Assembly: GCA_965242975.1 (NCBI GenBank)
Contig: CBDETS010000007.1
Coordinates: 4,402,001 to 4,466,000 of the forward strand
Source: JAPPHA01 sp965242975
GTDB lineage: Bacteria; Pseudomonadota; Alphaproteobacteria; Rhodobacterales; Rhodobacteraceae
Reading direction: 5' to 3'
DNA: 64,000 nt
The notes beneath the pieces are model-generated. The model was given only the letters and a program-made list of their open reading frames with translations. It ran no database searches and was not told where the DNA came from. Shown here piece after piece: positions 1 to 8,900 of the stretch. The stretch's first letter is position 1. Each line of letters starts with the position of its first letter. A program made the position numbers and the translations under genes.

Positions 1-257
1 GTCCAGATGCCGTCGCCGTCACAGTCGCCGGGTTCACCCGGCCCGAAAGCATCCGGCATCACCTCCCAATCCACCAGATCGTTCGAGCGCACGTAGGCGG
101 TCGAGACCCGTGCCCTTTCGACATACTCCCATGCGCCGGACGGTGGCTGCGAGAAGAAAAGGTGCCAGCGACCGTCATGGAAGAACGGCATCGTATCGCC
201 CGCGGCGGCGGCATGTTCGGGGGCATAGCCGAAGAGCCTCATCGCAATCCTCGTCAT
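1..257 (-). CDS. Partial glycoside hydrolase, GH32/GH43-like, N-terminus only
   Basis: Reading the minus strand inward from 257 gives an open frame to the window edge (about 85 residues). It contains DTMPFFHDGRWHLFF followed by SNDLVDWEVMPDAFGPG and DGDGIWT. This order (Asp near the N-terminus, Pro-Phe-Phe-His-Asp-Gly-Arg-Trp, Asp-Leu-Val-x-Trp, Gly-Ile-Trp) is typical of the first blade of five-bladed beta-propeller glycosidases such as levanases, invertases and related GH43 enzymes. There is no obvious signal peptide. It follows the sugar-binding protein gene on the same strand, so the two probably serve uptake and hydrolysis of an oligosaccharide. Two in-frame ATGs (257 and 242) are possible starts. 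The rest of the gene is outside the window, so substrate and exact family are open. Confidence 0.6.
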   Translation of the reverse strand, partial: MTRIAMRLFGYAPEHAAAAGDTMPFFHDGRWHLFFSQPPSGAWEYVERARVSTAYVRSNDLVDWEVMPDAFGPGEPGDCDGDGIW

Positions 258-278
258 CCTGCAACTGCCGAAGGGATG

Positions 279-305
279 CCCGCCGGCACCCCCGGTGCCG
301 GCGGG
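279..305 (-). promoter_or_regulatory. Intercistronic GC hairpin after sugar-binding protein gene
   Basis: A perfect 12-bp stem (CCCGCCGGCACC paired with its complement) with a 3-nt CCC loop sits between the stop of the binding-protein gene and the start of the glycosidase gene. There is no T-run, so it resembles an mRNA-stabilising or attenuating intercistronic hairpin rather than a full intrinsic terminator. That would raise binding-protein expression over the downstream gene. Confidence 0.55.
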
Positions 306-322
306 GCTGTGGGAAGAACTAC

Positions 323-1402
323 CTACTGAACGAAATCTTCCCAGTTCTTCGAGAAGTTGTCGATGAAACCCGGCAGATCTGCATCCGGATTGTGGACGCG
401 GCTGAGACTGCGGATGTCGTCGTCCGACAGGATGCAGCCCTGCAGAAGTCCGTTGGCGTAGGTGTCCACGTTCGCCGCGGTGACCGGAATCAGGCTGAAG
501 AGCGGCTGGGTGTTTTCGACCGGGTGGCCGTGGAGGTAGTCGTAGAGCTGTATCAGGCCGAATCCTCCGACCATCCAGTGCCCGCCAATCGAGAAGTCAA
601 GCTTGCCGTCCTTGATGAATTGCGCAACCTGTTCGTCGATGTCGGTCGTAATGATGGCGATGTCGTCCCTCCCGGCCTGATCCACCGCGAACTGGCTGCC
701 AAGCCCGGCGACGGCACCCAGCACGATGATCGCATCGATCTCGCCTGGAGCGAAGCGGGCGATGAACTGTTCGGCGTACTTCTGGCCGTTCTCGCGGTTG
801 AGCCGGTCCCAGGCTTCGGCGATCAGTTCCACATCGTCATGCTGGTCGAGGACGCTCCTGACGCCATCCCAGATCTCTTCAGCCGAAGTCACGCCCTTCT
901 GGTTCCAGATCATCGCCACTTTCTTGTGCCCGAGATCGACGGTGGTCTGGCCGATGGCCTCGCCCCAGGTCGTGTTGTTCTGGGTGACCTGTGCGATGAA
1001 ATCCTCACCCTCGTAATCGGTTTCGTAGTTCGAAACCACCAGTCGGCCCACGGCAACGCCCGGGATGTCGTTCTCTTCCAGGAGCCGGGCCACCTGAATA
1101 CCGGCGGGTGAGGTCAGAGGGTTGAAAACCAGGCCGTCAGGCTGGCTGGCGATAATCGATTCGGCCTGAGCCACGTGCTGTTCTTCCGAGTTTTGGTCGT
1201 CGAACTCCCTCAAGTCGACTTCGAGTGCACTTGCGACGCAGCGTTCGAACCGGTGGCGATTGATGACCCAAGGGTTGGTCTCGGGTTGGCCGAGGTCAGC
1301 AATGACCAGGTCGGTACGCGCGTGGCCGTCGGCAACGGCGGCACCGCCAAGCGGCAATGCGACAGCCGCCACGAGAATGGATTTCAGGATTGTCTTGCTC
1401 AT
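323..1402 (-). CDS. Sugar ABC transporter periplasmic binding protein (ribose/galactose type)
   Basis: This 359-residue protein starts at ATG 1402, preceded by a strong GGGAGGAG Shine-Dalgarno. A longer open frame continues upstream but lacks that site. Residues 1-25 form a signal peptide (KTILKSILVAAVALPLGG...AVA). The body is a type I periplasmic binding fold of the Peripla_BP_4 kind, with segments such as EEQHVAQAESIIASQPDGLV, VAMIWNQKGVTSAEEIWDGV, EIDAIIVLGAVAGLGS and GGHWMVGGFGLIQLYDYLHG. Such proteins deliver a monosaccharide or small polyol to an RbsC-type permease. No permease or ATPase is visible here; they may lie beyond the left edge after the glycosidase. An inverted repeat upstream (1475-1516) may be its operator. 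Confidence 0.85.
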   Translation of the reverse strand: MSKTILKSILVAAVALPLGGAAVADGHARTDLVIADLGQPETNPWVINRHRFERCVASALEVDLREFDDQNSEEQHVAQAESIIASQPDGLVFNPLTSPAGIQVARLLEENDIPGVAVGRLVVSNYETDYEGEDFIAQVTQNNTTWGEAIGQTTVDLGHKKVAMIWNQKGVTSAEEIWDGVRSVLDQHDDVELIAEAWDRLNRENGQKYAEQFIARFAPGEIDAIIVLGAVAGLGSQFAVDQAGRDDIAIITTDIDEQVAQFIKDGKLDFSIGGHWMVGGFGLIQLYDYLHGHPVENTQPLFSLIPVTAANVDTYANGLLQGCILSDDDIRSLSRVHNPDADLPGFIDNFSKNWEDFVQ

Positions 1403-1474
1403 TCTCTCCTCCCTGAATGAACTGAGGTGCGCACGAAATGCGCATATTCTTGGATTACGGGCGGTTCTCCGCCC

Positions 1475-1516
1475 AATTAACTGCATGTCACAACTAAATG
1501 TGTTGTGCAATTAATT
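1475..1516. promoter_or_regulatory. Imperfect inverted repeat, candidate operator
   Basis: An AT-rich 42-bp element has outer arms AATTAACTGCA and TGCAATTAATT (10 of 11 positions paired) and further pairing inside. It lies about 75 bp upstream of the sugar-binding protein ATG in otherwise GC-rich sequence. That position suits a promoter/operator, for example for a LacI-family regulator, but no regulator gene is adjacent. The remainder of the gap (1517-1763) holds no gene that I can see. Confidence 0.4.
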
Positions 1517-1763
1517 TTTGATTCTCCGGCCGCAAATTTTCGGAATCATCGGTTGCCCGGATACGACCGCCCGTGGCTCGGACCGTGACGGGCGAACCGG
1601 GGGAACCGGTCGATACGACCGCGTAACGCTGCATCGTCACCTGTCGGCCGGGGTTGGTCGACATGTCAGGCTGAACACGACATGCAAGGCGGCATACCCC
1701 GTCCGGTCCCGGCTGGATTCCTGATTCCCACGCATGTGCCTGAAGTGGGTACGCCGAGGGAAA

Positions 1764-3185
1764 TCAGAGCAGACCCGGGAGCCAGAGGACAATCCCGGGA
1801 AATGCGATCAGTACCGCGACCGTCAGCACGTCCGCGGCGAAGAATGGCGATGCGCCCCGGAATACGTCCTGGGCGGTAATGGGGAAGTTGTTTTCCCGGC
1901 TAACCCCCGCAACAACGAAACAGTTCAGGCCGATCGGAGGCGTGATCAGGCACAACTCCGCCATCTTGACCACGATGATTCCGAACCAGATCCCGCATTC
2001 CTCCGCCGTCATGCCGAGGCCGGAGGCCTCCCGCGTGACGTCCGGGCCTCCATTCAGGGCAATCACCGCCGGAAAGACGACCGGCAGTGTCAGGATGAGC
2101 ATTCCGACCGCATCCATGAACATGCCGAGAATGACGTAACAAAGGAGAATGAACGCAAGTGTCAGGAGAGGCGGCTGATTCAGGCCGTCGATCCAGGTGG
2201 CAAATGTTCCCGGCAAGTCGGCGAAACCAAGAAACCGCACGTAGATCAACACGCCCCAGATCATGGTGAATATCATGACCGTCAGCTTGGCGGCCTCCAT
2301 GAGCGCACCCTTCAACTGCTGCCATCTCATTCCCTGCCACAACGCCATCAGCAGCACGATGAAAACACCGAGTGCGCCCGCTTCGGTTGGGGTCGCCCAA
2401 CCGAAATAGATCGAATAGATGATGATCAGGACAACCAGAAGAATCGGCGTGGCACCCGGCAGACTCTGGAATCGCATGCGCCAGGTGAACCCGGTGACGG
2501 GAGGAGCCATGTCCTTGCGCATGGTCGCCATTCCGACAACAAGCAAAGCGTAGATCAGGGCCGACACGGCACCAGGTATGAATCCGGCCAGAAGGAGCTT
2601 GCCGACCGATTCCTCGACGATGATCGCGTAGATGACGAGAATCGCGGACGGGGGGATCAGCGAAGCCAGGGTCCCGCCAGCCGCGACGACGCCGGCGGCA
2701 AAGCGCCGGTCGTAGTTGAGTTGCAGCATTTCCGGTATGGCTATCCTGGCAAACACCGCCGAAGTTGCGACGGACGCTCCCGACACGGCTGCAAACCCTG
2801 CCGTCGCAAAGACCGTCGCGACACCAAGGCCGCCTGGAAGCCATCCGACCCATCGCTTGGCAGCCTCGAACAGGTAGCGTGTCAGACCGGCAAAATACGC
2901 GAGATAACCGATCAGGATGAACGTCGGTATCAACGAGAGTGCGTAGGTCGTGGACTTCGAATGGGGAATCTGGCCGGAAAGCTTGGTCGCCGTAATCAGG
3001 CCACGTTCGAATCCCTGTTTCTGCATGAAGAAAAGGCAGAGGCCGAGAAATCCGACGAACGCGGCGGCGAAAGCGACGCGAACTCCAAGCACGACGAGAA
3101 TGAGCAACAGTCCCGACAGCCACAGGGCGATCTCGAATGGGTCCTGGTTCACAAGCAGCGCCTTGACGTCAAGCAGTTCAGCCAT
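1764..3185 (-). CDS. dctM: TRAP transporter large permease subunit (DctM type)
   Basis: This 473-residue, very hydrophobic protein is the ion-coupled transport subunit of a tripartite ATP-independent periplasmic transporter. Typical DctM signatures are visible: GFAAVSGASVATSAVFARIAIPEM, AGGTLASLIPPSAILVIYA, WATPTEAGALGVF and a C-terminal MAELCLITPPIGLN segment. About a dozen membrane segments can be drawn. The start MAELLDV at 3185 is chosen because it has AGGGG upstream and overlaps the stop of the small-permease gene by 8 nt, which indicates translational coupling. The longer upstream frame is not hydrophobic and overlaps dctQ. The substrate cannot be told from sequence. Confidence 0.92.
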   Translation of the reverse strand: MAELLDVKALLVNQDPFEIALWLSGLLLILVVLGVRVAFAAAFVGFLGLCLFFMQKQGFERGLITATKLSGQIPHSKSTTYALSLIPTFILIGYLAYFAGLTRYLFEAAKRWVGWLPGGLGVATVFATAGFAAVSGASVATSAVFARIAIPEMLQLNYDRRFAAGVVAAGGTLASLIPPSAILVIYAIIVEESVGKLLLAGFIPGAVSALIYALLVVGMATMRKDMAPPVTGFTWRMRFQSLPGATPILLVVLIIIYSIYFGWATPTEAGALGVFIVLLMALWQGMRWQQLKGALMEAAKLTVMIFTMIWGVLIYVRFLGFADLPGTFATWIDGLNQPPLLTLAFILLCYVILGMFMDAVGMLILTLPVVFPAVIALNGGPDVTREASGLGMTAEECGIWFGIIVVKMAELCLITPPIGLNCFVVAGVSRENNFPITAQDVFRGASPFFAADVLTVAVLIAFPGIVLWLPGLL

Positions 3186-3807
3186 CGGCACCCCTGACCG
3201 TATCGGCTTCATGGGCCGCCTGGGAGGCGGCGTCCTGGATCCGTGGCACCGCCACGGGAGCCTCCGGATCGAGGCGAATCGCGCGGCCAAACCCCCAAAG
3301 CTGGAGCGCAAGCCGGACCCACAACAAAGACATGGCGACGGGAACGATCAGCTTGGCCGGCCAAAGCGGCAGGCCGAGATCGATTGAGCTGTCCCGGCTC
3401 CAGTGCGGGGATCCGAAATCGAAACTGCGGAGAAAGTGGGACCAGGTTCCATAGATCAGGACCGTGGTCAGCAGGATCATGAACAGGATCGACAGGAATT
3501 CGACGATCCACAATGGACGTCCCCGCATGTGACCGATCGCGATTTCCATGCGGATATGGCCGCCCTCGCGCTGGCAGAACGCGAGGCCTGCGAAGACGAA
3601 GAACGCCATGAACTGCTCGACCCAGTCGATGAATCCCGGGACCGGCAGATTCAGGAGTTTTCGGCCGAGGACGTTGGTTGCCGCAAGGCAGACAAGGGCA
3701 AAGATGACGATTCCGCTGGCAAGATTCAGTGCAGATTCGGTCTTGAGGTACCAGCGATCGATTCGCGACAGCCTCGTGCCATCGGCCTGAACGGCGGACG
3801 CAGTCAT
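3178..3807 (-). CDS. dctQ: TRAP transporter small permease subunit (DctQ type)
   Basis: A roughly 209-residue protein with four membrane segments. The DctQ pattern includes LNLPVPGFIDWVEQFMAFFVFAGLAFCQREGGHIRMEIAIGHM split around the GGHIR motif. It bridges the binding protein and the large permease in the inner membrane. The ATG at 3807 is preferred because an earlier candidate at 3819 lies too close to the 3826-3853 hairpin; the long frame to 3969 runs back into dctP. The C-terminal 30 residues are charged and unlike the family, and they overlap dctM by 8 nt. The start is uncertain by a few codons. Confidence 0.85.
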   Translation of the reverse strand: MTASAVQADGTRLSRIDRWYLKTESALNLASGIVIFALVCLAATNVLGRKLLNLPVPGFIDWVEQFMAFFVFAGLAFCQREGGHIRMEIAIGHMRGRPLWIVEFLSILFMILLTTVLIYGTWSHFLRSFDFGSPHWSRDSSIDLGLPLWPAKLIVPVAMSLLWVRLALQLWGFGRAIRLDPEAPVAVPRIQDAASQAAHEADTVRGADG

Positions 3808-3825
3808 GGATCCGGACATCAACGG

Positions 3826-3853
3826 GGCAGAACGCACCCAGGTGCGTTCTGCC
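3826..3853 (-). promoter_or_regulatory. Intercistronic hairpin between dctP and dctQ
   Basis: A perfect 12-bp stem GGCAGAACGCAC / GTGCGTTCTGCC with a 4-nt loop begins 9 nt after the dctP stop. It lacks a T-run. It occupies the same place as the hairpins at 279-305 and 58394-58424, directly after a transporter binding-protein gene, where it can protect the upstream message and lower permease expression. Confidence 0.6.
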
Positions 3854-3862
3854 GTGCACGCG

Positions 3863-4882
3863 TCAACGCATGTCCTGCAGCGTTGACTGAACCAGGTCGT
3901 ACAGTTCCTGTGCGGGAAGTCCCTGTGCGGACATTGCCTCGATCCATGCATCACGGACCGGGCCGGCAACGTTGCGGAACCTGTCCAGCTCGCTTTCGCT
4001 GATCGTCACTTTCAGGACATTCTTTTCGGCGAGAATGTCCTCCCATTTTGCCAGGAGTTCACCGTAGTTGGCGAGGTAATGCGCGATTGCCTCGTCAATG
4101 GAGCCGTCAAGAGCCGCGCGGTGCTCGTCGGTCAGTCCTTCGTAGGCATCGACGTTGACGACGACGGGACAGTTGACCGTTCCGGGATTCAGGTTTTCGG
4201 TCCACCAGTCCGCCAGGTCAATCGTCTGGAATGACAGATGGGCGTGCTGGGCAAAGGCGACGGTATCAACGACGCCGGTTTCAAGCGCTTGCTGCGCCTC
4301 GGTCGCTGTTACTGACGTCGGAACCGCGCCAACCGCTTCAAATGCCTTGCCAAGTCCGCCGGTTGCACGCACGCGCATCCCCTTGAATTCATCGAGTTCG
4401 TCTCTTGGCTCACCGGTTCCAACGATATTGTACTGGGGCATCGGCGACGTCATCAGAAGCTTGGCGTTCCACCTGGCAAGGTCTGCAACCGTCGCAGGAT
4501 GCGCATAGACAGCGTGGCTGACCGCGATTTCCTCTTCCAGGTTCCTGACGCCGAGGAACGGCAACTCGAGAACCGTAATGGTCGGGTTCTTGTCACCGTG
4601 ATAACCTGCACAGAACTGCGCCATCTCGAATGCGCCGACGGATATTCCATCGAGGTTCTCGCGGTTTTTTGACAGCCCGCCGTATGAAATGTTCATGGTG
4701 AACTCGCCACCGGTCTTTTCGGCCACGAGTTCGGCAAGTTTCTCGACATGTTCGGTGAATGCCCTGCGCTTGCCCCAGAGCGATACGTTCCACTCAACGG
4801 CGCCTGCCTCCCCCGCAATGGCAAGAGCTGCTGCGGCGAAAACGGCCGTCCGGAGAACGGAAAATCTGCTGTTTCGACCCAT
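3863..4882 (-). CDS. dctP: TRAP transporter periplasmic substrate-binding protein (DctP type)
   Basis: 339 residues. ATG 4882 has AGGAG at a good distance and begins a clear signal peptide (RTAVFAAAALAIAGEAGA, cut near residue 28). The mature part shows the DctP fold: EHVEKLAELVAEKTGGEFTMNISYGG near the N-terminus, FKGMRVRATGGLGKAFEAVGAVPTSV in the middle and AQQALETGVVDTVAFAQHAHLSF. It captures the solute, usually an organic acid, and hands it to DctQM. It is first in a dctP-dctQ-dctM operon. The reading frame extends 84 codons upstream without a plausible start or leader. Confidence 0.92.
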   Translation of the reverse strand: MGRNSRFSVLRTAVFAAAALAIAGEAGAVEWNVSLWGKRRAFTEHVEKLAELVAEKTGGEFTMNISYGGLSKNRENLDGISVGAFEMAQFCAGYHGDKNPTITVLELPFLGVRNLEEEIAVSHAVYAHPATVADLARWNAKLLMTSPMPQYNIVGTGEPRDELDEFKGMRVRATGGLGKAFEAVGAVPTSVTATEAQQALETGVVDTVAFAQHAHLSFQTIDLADWWTENLNPGTVNCPVVVNVDAYEGLTDEHRAALDGSIDEAIAHYLANYGELLAKWEDILAEKNVLKVTISESELDRFRNVAGPVRDAWIEAMSAQGLPAQELYDLVQSTLQDMR

Positions 4883-6009
4883 GATGTGCTCCTTTCCTTT
4901 CAACGTGTTCGGTCTCTCGGCCCGGCACCGCGTGACGCGCGGTGCCGGGCATTCGGAACCGCTAGCATTCCCCGACCCACAAGACAACCGACAGGGGGCG
5001 TGAGGGCGTGATACTGGTATGGTGCGATTATGTGGTGGATTGAGGTGGCAAAACGAATCATGCGGCGAGTGCCGCCAAGGCCTGGTTGTCGTTTGCGGGT
5101 GCAGGCGGCAGAATTGCAACATAGGGTCAACCAAGTTGCCTACATGCGATCAATCCTGCGTCAGACATCTTGTTCGATGTTTGGGGACCAGGTCCAACGC
5201 ATCAGAGCCCTTCTGCCCGAACTCATCATCGACCGCATTTCATCGAGGTTGTTCTAACACATCATCAAGCACAATGGCAGCGGGGATGATTTCGGTCCCC
5301 GAATTGAGAGCTATTGTCTTGAATACCTGCGTAGCGTGCTGCCTGAAATCAATTGAAAGCCAGAGCATCAATACGGGCCCAGAAAATGCATGAGGTCGAA
5401 ACCCGACATGCTCGGGAAGAGCGGAGATCTGCTGCAAAGTGTCTTTGAATGCAATGCACGGCGCATGTCACATGAAGCGATGTTCGGGAGAGGACCAACG
5501 CGAAGTGACGGCGTCGAGGATATAGGCAAGGGAATTCGCCAAATCTGGACCTTCTTTGCTGACACCCTCAAAGGCATGACAGGTCATGCGCTTCACCCGA
5601 ATGTGTTCAGCGCCGTCATCGCAATGGACAATTGGGGGTTCATGGGCCAAGCCTGCATCGACCGGTTCTTTACCGAAGCCGAAAGGCAGATGGCGGAACG
5701 CAAACTGGACGTGCGGCCCGAAGACCGCCGGCCAAGTCCTGGTTGTCCCCACACGATTGCTTGAGAGGGCGTTGGCAAGGGCCAACCAACAGAGTTTTCT
5801 TGAAGCACGCGCTCTTGCTCAGACTGCCAGTCATGAAGGCTGGTTGTTCGAACCCGTCCACCAGGAAACCGCGAGTTTGGACGCCACTCGTGAAGGGCAA
5901 TACCCCTGCACTGTCCGCCTCGGCGAATTGTTGCCATGGTGGAAGGAATTCCAACATAGGGCTTCGCAAAGATCACGCTCAGACTTGTCCAATCCAGCGC
6001 AAAAAAGTT
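4883..6009. other. Gene-poor stretch, mostly unassigned
   Basis: No reading frame here resembles a family I know. Overlapping frames of about 100-125 codons exist on both strands around 5390-5785, but they contradict each other and lack convincing ribosome sites. The stretch contains the repeat copy at 5055-5109, which suggests old insertion-sequence debris. Confidence 0.4.
5055..5109 (-). repeat. 55-bp repeat, copy 1 (tail of a transposase-like gene)
   Basis: This 55-bp block matches 13315-13369 at about 51 of 55 positions. On the minus strand both copies encode PPAxANDNQALAALAA followed by TGA, and most differences fall in third codon positions. Here the frame is closed by a stop shortly upstream, so only the tail of the old gene remains. 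Confidence 0.6.
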
Positions 6010-6395
6010 TCAAATCGAGAATGTGAAGTGGTTCGTAAAATCGGCAGTAAGAACACCCTTGAAAATCACATCCCGGCCGATCAGCACTTGAGGTCCGGAT
6101 TGGCCAGGGTCTACTTCGCTCTCATGAAGGTTGGAATTCCTTGCTGACATGCTGCCAAAGCCGAGTTCAAAATCCACGAAATATGTATTGACTGCCTTTG
6201 CCCCGTCGCACCATGAATATTGACTTTTCCGCTCGGCCTGAGCGAAAGTTGTTGAGCAAGCGCGGGGGCAATACATGTTATTGACGCCCCAGTATCGACA
6301 AGGCCTTTGGTTGCAACACCGTTGTAGTGTGCTCGACGGATTGTCTTGTGTGCGCCTGCTCGGTTCAACGCATTGATGTACACATTTAGCAACAC
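6010..6395 (-). pseudogene. Retropepsin-like aspartic protease, frameshifted
   Basis: Two overlapping minus-strand frames join into one clan-AA protease. The first, from a GTG at 6395, carries GLVDTGASITCIAP, the Asp-Thr-Gly active-site motif, then SGKVNIHGATG. The second continues as NTYFVDFELGFG and ends with VLIGRDVIFKGVL...FTNHFTFSI, the usual distal half with the conserved Gly-Arg-Asp. The frames switch at a run of four C (6201-6204), where one extra base would restore a single protein of about 128 residues. Single-domain bacterial retropepsin-like proteins of this size are known but poorly characterised. No good ribosome site is seen, so the gene is probably dead unless the run is an assembly error. 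Confidence 0.55.
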
Positions 6396-6863
6396 GATCT
6401 GATCTGTTCAATTGGAACACCTCGTGACCCGATTGGTCGGGCCAGACTTGCGAGACCGCAAGGTACGGGCCAGCCATTGATGCGAACGGGAGGATGGCGG
6501 GAAATCGCGTGAGTTTCTGGCTTTTTGCACTGACCCGGTTTCCCATGCTCAACTGCGGGATTTGGGTGTTCGGAATCTTACTCGAGGTTCTCGTGTTCGG
6601 GTCTCCCATGGTAATCTTTGTCGACAGGTTCGTGCAACTTTGGCCAGTGATCCCGACAGGTCGCCCGGCACCGGCACCGGGTCCAGGGCCGAGGTCTCGG
6701 GGTTCGAGACAGCACGAAATGTGCCGGGCGAATTCGCGGCCGGACCACCGGAGTCGTGCAGGCCATCCGCGCAACCGGCGAAACGGTGTGCGCAGCCCGG
6801 TCGACTTGTCCGCGGGGCGCTGCCACTGTATTCCACGGGGGCGTGTCCAACGAAGGTAGCAGC
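6396..6863. other. Intergenic, no gene seen
   Basis: No recognisable coding sequence. The AAGG-type ribosome site for the downstream NDUFA9-like gene lies at its right end. Confidence 0.4.
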
Positions 6864-7877
6864 ATGTCCTCAGGAAACAGGATCGTCACCATATTCGGTG
6901 GATCGGGGTTCGTCGGGCGATACGTTGCGCGGCGGTTTGCACGGGCCGGGTGGCGCGTGAGAGTGGCCTGCAGGCGCCCGAACGAAGCCCACTTTGTTCG
7001 CCCGTACGGTGTCGTCGGCCAGGTCGAACCCGTGCTCGCCAATGCGCGGTTCGACGATTCCACCCGCCAGGTCATCGAGGGTGCCGATGCCGTCGTGAAC
7101 TGCATCGGAATTCTGGTCGAAAGGAGCGCGCAACGGTTTGAAGCCGTGCACACGGAAGCCGCGACGAGAATCGCCCGGCTGTCGGCGGAACAGGGTGTCG
7201 AAACCCTGGTCCACGTGTCGGCTATTGGCGCAAATCCCGAGTCGATCAGTACTTACGCGCGGTCAAAGGCGCTCGGCGAACGGGGTGTATTGGAGGCCTT
7301 CCCGACGGCGTTCATCATGCGCCCGTCGATAATTTTCGGTGCGGAAGACCAGTTTTTCAACAGGTTCGCCGGAATGGCGCGGCTGTCTCCCGTCATTCCC
7401 CTCGTCGGAGCCGGTACGCGCTTCCAGCCGGTCTATGTGGATGACGTTGCATCGGCCATAGTCTCGGCGGTTCTGGATGCGATCGGACCGGGTGGTTTCT
7501 CTGGCGGAATATATGAATTGGGCGGGCCCGAGACGGTGACGTTTCGAGAGTTGATTGAGAGGATGCTGGTGGAAATCCGCCGTCGGCGCCTGCTGATCAA
7601 CGTCCCGTTTTTTGCCGCGGGGATCAACGCCAAGTGGCTGGACATTCTGCAACTGGTGTCGGGAGGACTCTTCGTCAATCACCTCCTCACCGAAGACCAG
7701 GTGCGCCAGTTGAGAATCGACAGTGTTGTCGGTCCGGAAGCACGGACATTTTCGGACCTGGGAATCAGTCCGACTGCCATGGACGCGGTGCTCGAGACCT
7801 ATCTCTATTGTTATCGGCCACACGGCCAGTACACGTCACTGACGGAATCGGCGAAGAACCTCGATTCGCCCCCGTAA
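6864..7877 (+). CDS. Complex I NDUFA9-type NAD(P)-binding protein
   Basis: 337 residues starting at ATG 6864 with GAAGG upstream. The N-terminal nucleotide-binding motif is VTIFGGSGFVGRYVARR (residues 8-24). It is followed by GADAVVNCIGILVE, LVHVSAIGANPES, YARSKALGE and MRPSIIFGAEDQFFNRFAGMA, the signature of the NDUFA9/39-kDa branch of atypical short-chain dehydrogenases. In alphaproteobacteria this protein is an accessory of NADH dehydrogenase I and is thought to bind a nucleotide structurally. It usually sits next to uppP and the gltBD genes; uppP and a gltB remnant both follow here. The longer frame from 6756 has no leader or ribosome site. Confidence 0.9.
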   Translation: MSSGNRIVTIFGGSGFVGRYVARRFARAGWRVRVACRRPNEAHFVRPYGVVGQVEPVLANARFDDSTRQVIEGADAVVNCIGILVERSAQRFEAVHTEAATRIARLSAEQGVETLVHVSAIGANPESISTYARSKALGERGVLEAFPTAFIMRPSIIFGAEDQFFNRFAGMARLSPVIPLVGAGTRFQPVYVDDVASAIVSAVLDAIGPGGFSGGIYELGGPETVTFRELIERMLVEIRRRRLLINVPFFAAGINAKWLDILQLVSGGLFVNHLLTEDQVRQLRIDSVVGPEARTFSDLGISPTAMDAVLETYLYCYRPHGQYTSLTESAKNLDSPP

Positions 7878-8002
7878 GACTCCCGGAACGCCGGCCGACG
7901 CGGTCGCGTTCTCCTCCCTGAAACACTCATCCAGCGGACCGCCCGAGGCGGCGGCCGGAATCGGCTTCGCGCCACCCGGCCGGCTGGCAGGCCACCCACC
8001 GG

Positions 8003-8806
8003 TCACGCGTAGGCAATCCACAACAAAAGGGTCCCGAGGCCGATGCGGTAGATTACGTACGGCGTAAAGCTGGTGCGCCGGAGAAGCCGCATCATGAAGG
8101 CGAGGGCAAAGAGACCGGAGACAAAAGACAACAGAGCGGCAATTGCCCCATCCCTGGCTGCGCCGGCGTCAGCTGACACCGCAACCTCGACCCCGAGCAA
8201 CGTGCCGGACGCGAAAATCACCGGGATCGACATCAGCATGGCAAACCGGACGCTGCTTTCCCGGTCGAACCCCAGCCAGCGCGCGCCCGAAATCGTGATT
8301 CCGGAACGCGATGTCCCCGGGATCAGTGCCAGGACTTGCCAGAGTCCGAGAACCCACGCTTGCCCGATCGTCCAGTTCCGGGTCTCCTCCTGGCGGCGGC
8401 CTTTCCGGTCACAGATGAACAAGACAACGGCGAAGACAATGGTCGCCCAGGCCACGACGGCAACCGAACGGAGCATGTCGGCGAAGCCGGTGATCCGGAA
8501 CAGGAGACCCACGATGACGACGGGGATTGTCGCGACCGCCAGTCCCAGGAACAAGCGCGCATCCTCCGTATCCCTGTTACCCGACAGGATGTGCAGGAAT
8601 CCTTTGGCGACCCGGAGGACATCGGAGCGGAAATAAACCATGACGGCACCGAGCGTTCCCAAGTGGACGGCGACGTCGATGACCTGTCCATGGTCGGGGA
8701 GTCCGGTCAGGTGGGGAACCAGGACGAGGTGGCCTGAAGAGGAAACGGGCAGGAACTCCGTCAGTCCCTGGATCAGCGCGAGCATGCTCAGGTGGAACAC
8801 GGCCAT
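8003..8806 (-). CDS. uppP: Undecaprenyl-diphosphate phosphatase
   Basis: 267 residues. It removes a phosphate from undecaprenyl pyrophosphate to recycle the lipid carrier for peptidoglycan synthesis; overexpression in other bacteria gives bacitracin resistance. The two active-site signatures are present: QGLTEFLPVSSSGHL (residues 13-27) and PGTSRSG further on. About eight membrane segments can be drawn. The start MAVFHLSML at 8806 has GGAG upstream, whereas the extra 21 codons of the long frame are polar. The gene converges with the NDUFA9-like gene. Confidence 0.95.
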   Translation of the reverse strand: MAVFHLSMLALIQGLTEFLPVSSSGHLVLVPHLTGLPDHGQVIDVAVHLGTLGAVMVYFRSDVLRVAKGFLHILSGNRDTEDARLFLGLAVATIPVVIVGLLFRITGFADMLRSVAVVAWATIVFAVVLFICDRKGRRQEETRNWTIGQAWVLGLWQVLALIPGTSRSGITISGARWLGFDRESSVRFAMLMSIPVIFASGTLLGVEVAVSADAGAARDGAIAALLSFVSGLFALAFMMRLLRRTSFTPYVIYRIGLGTLLLWIAYA

Positions 8807-8900
8807 CTTGGAACTCCAGCAGTGACGACGGCAACAATAGATGTGTGGACTCGTCGTGCAACCACACAAAAAAGACAGCTATTATGCCATAAATTTTTGA

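Noticed and set aside
1734..3197. Long plus-strand frame of 487 codons opposite dctM
   Set aside because: It is the antisense shadow of a GC-rich membrane-protein gene; composition is dominated by Arg, Asp, His and Gln with no domain pattern, while the minus strand has clear DctM motifs.
5725..5750. Third copy of the ANDNQALAALAA repeat near 5735
   Set aside because: Only about 17 bp are similar and the encoded frame diverges at once; too short to claim as a copy.
5390..5785. Frames of 105-125 codons on both strands
   Set aside because: They overlap each other, lack ribosome sites and match no family known to me; left as unassigned sequence.
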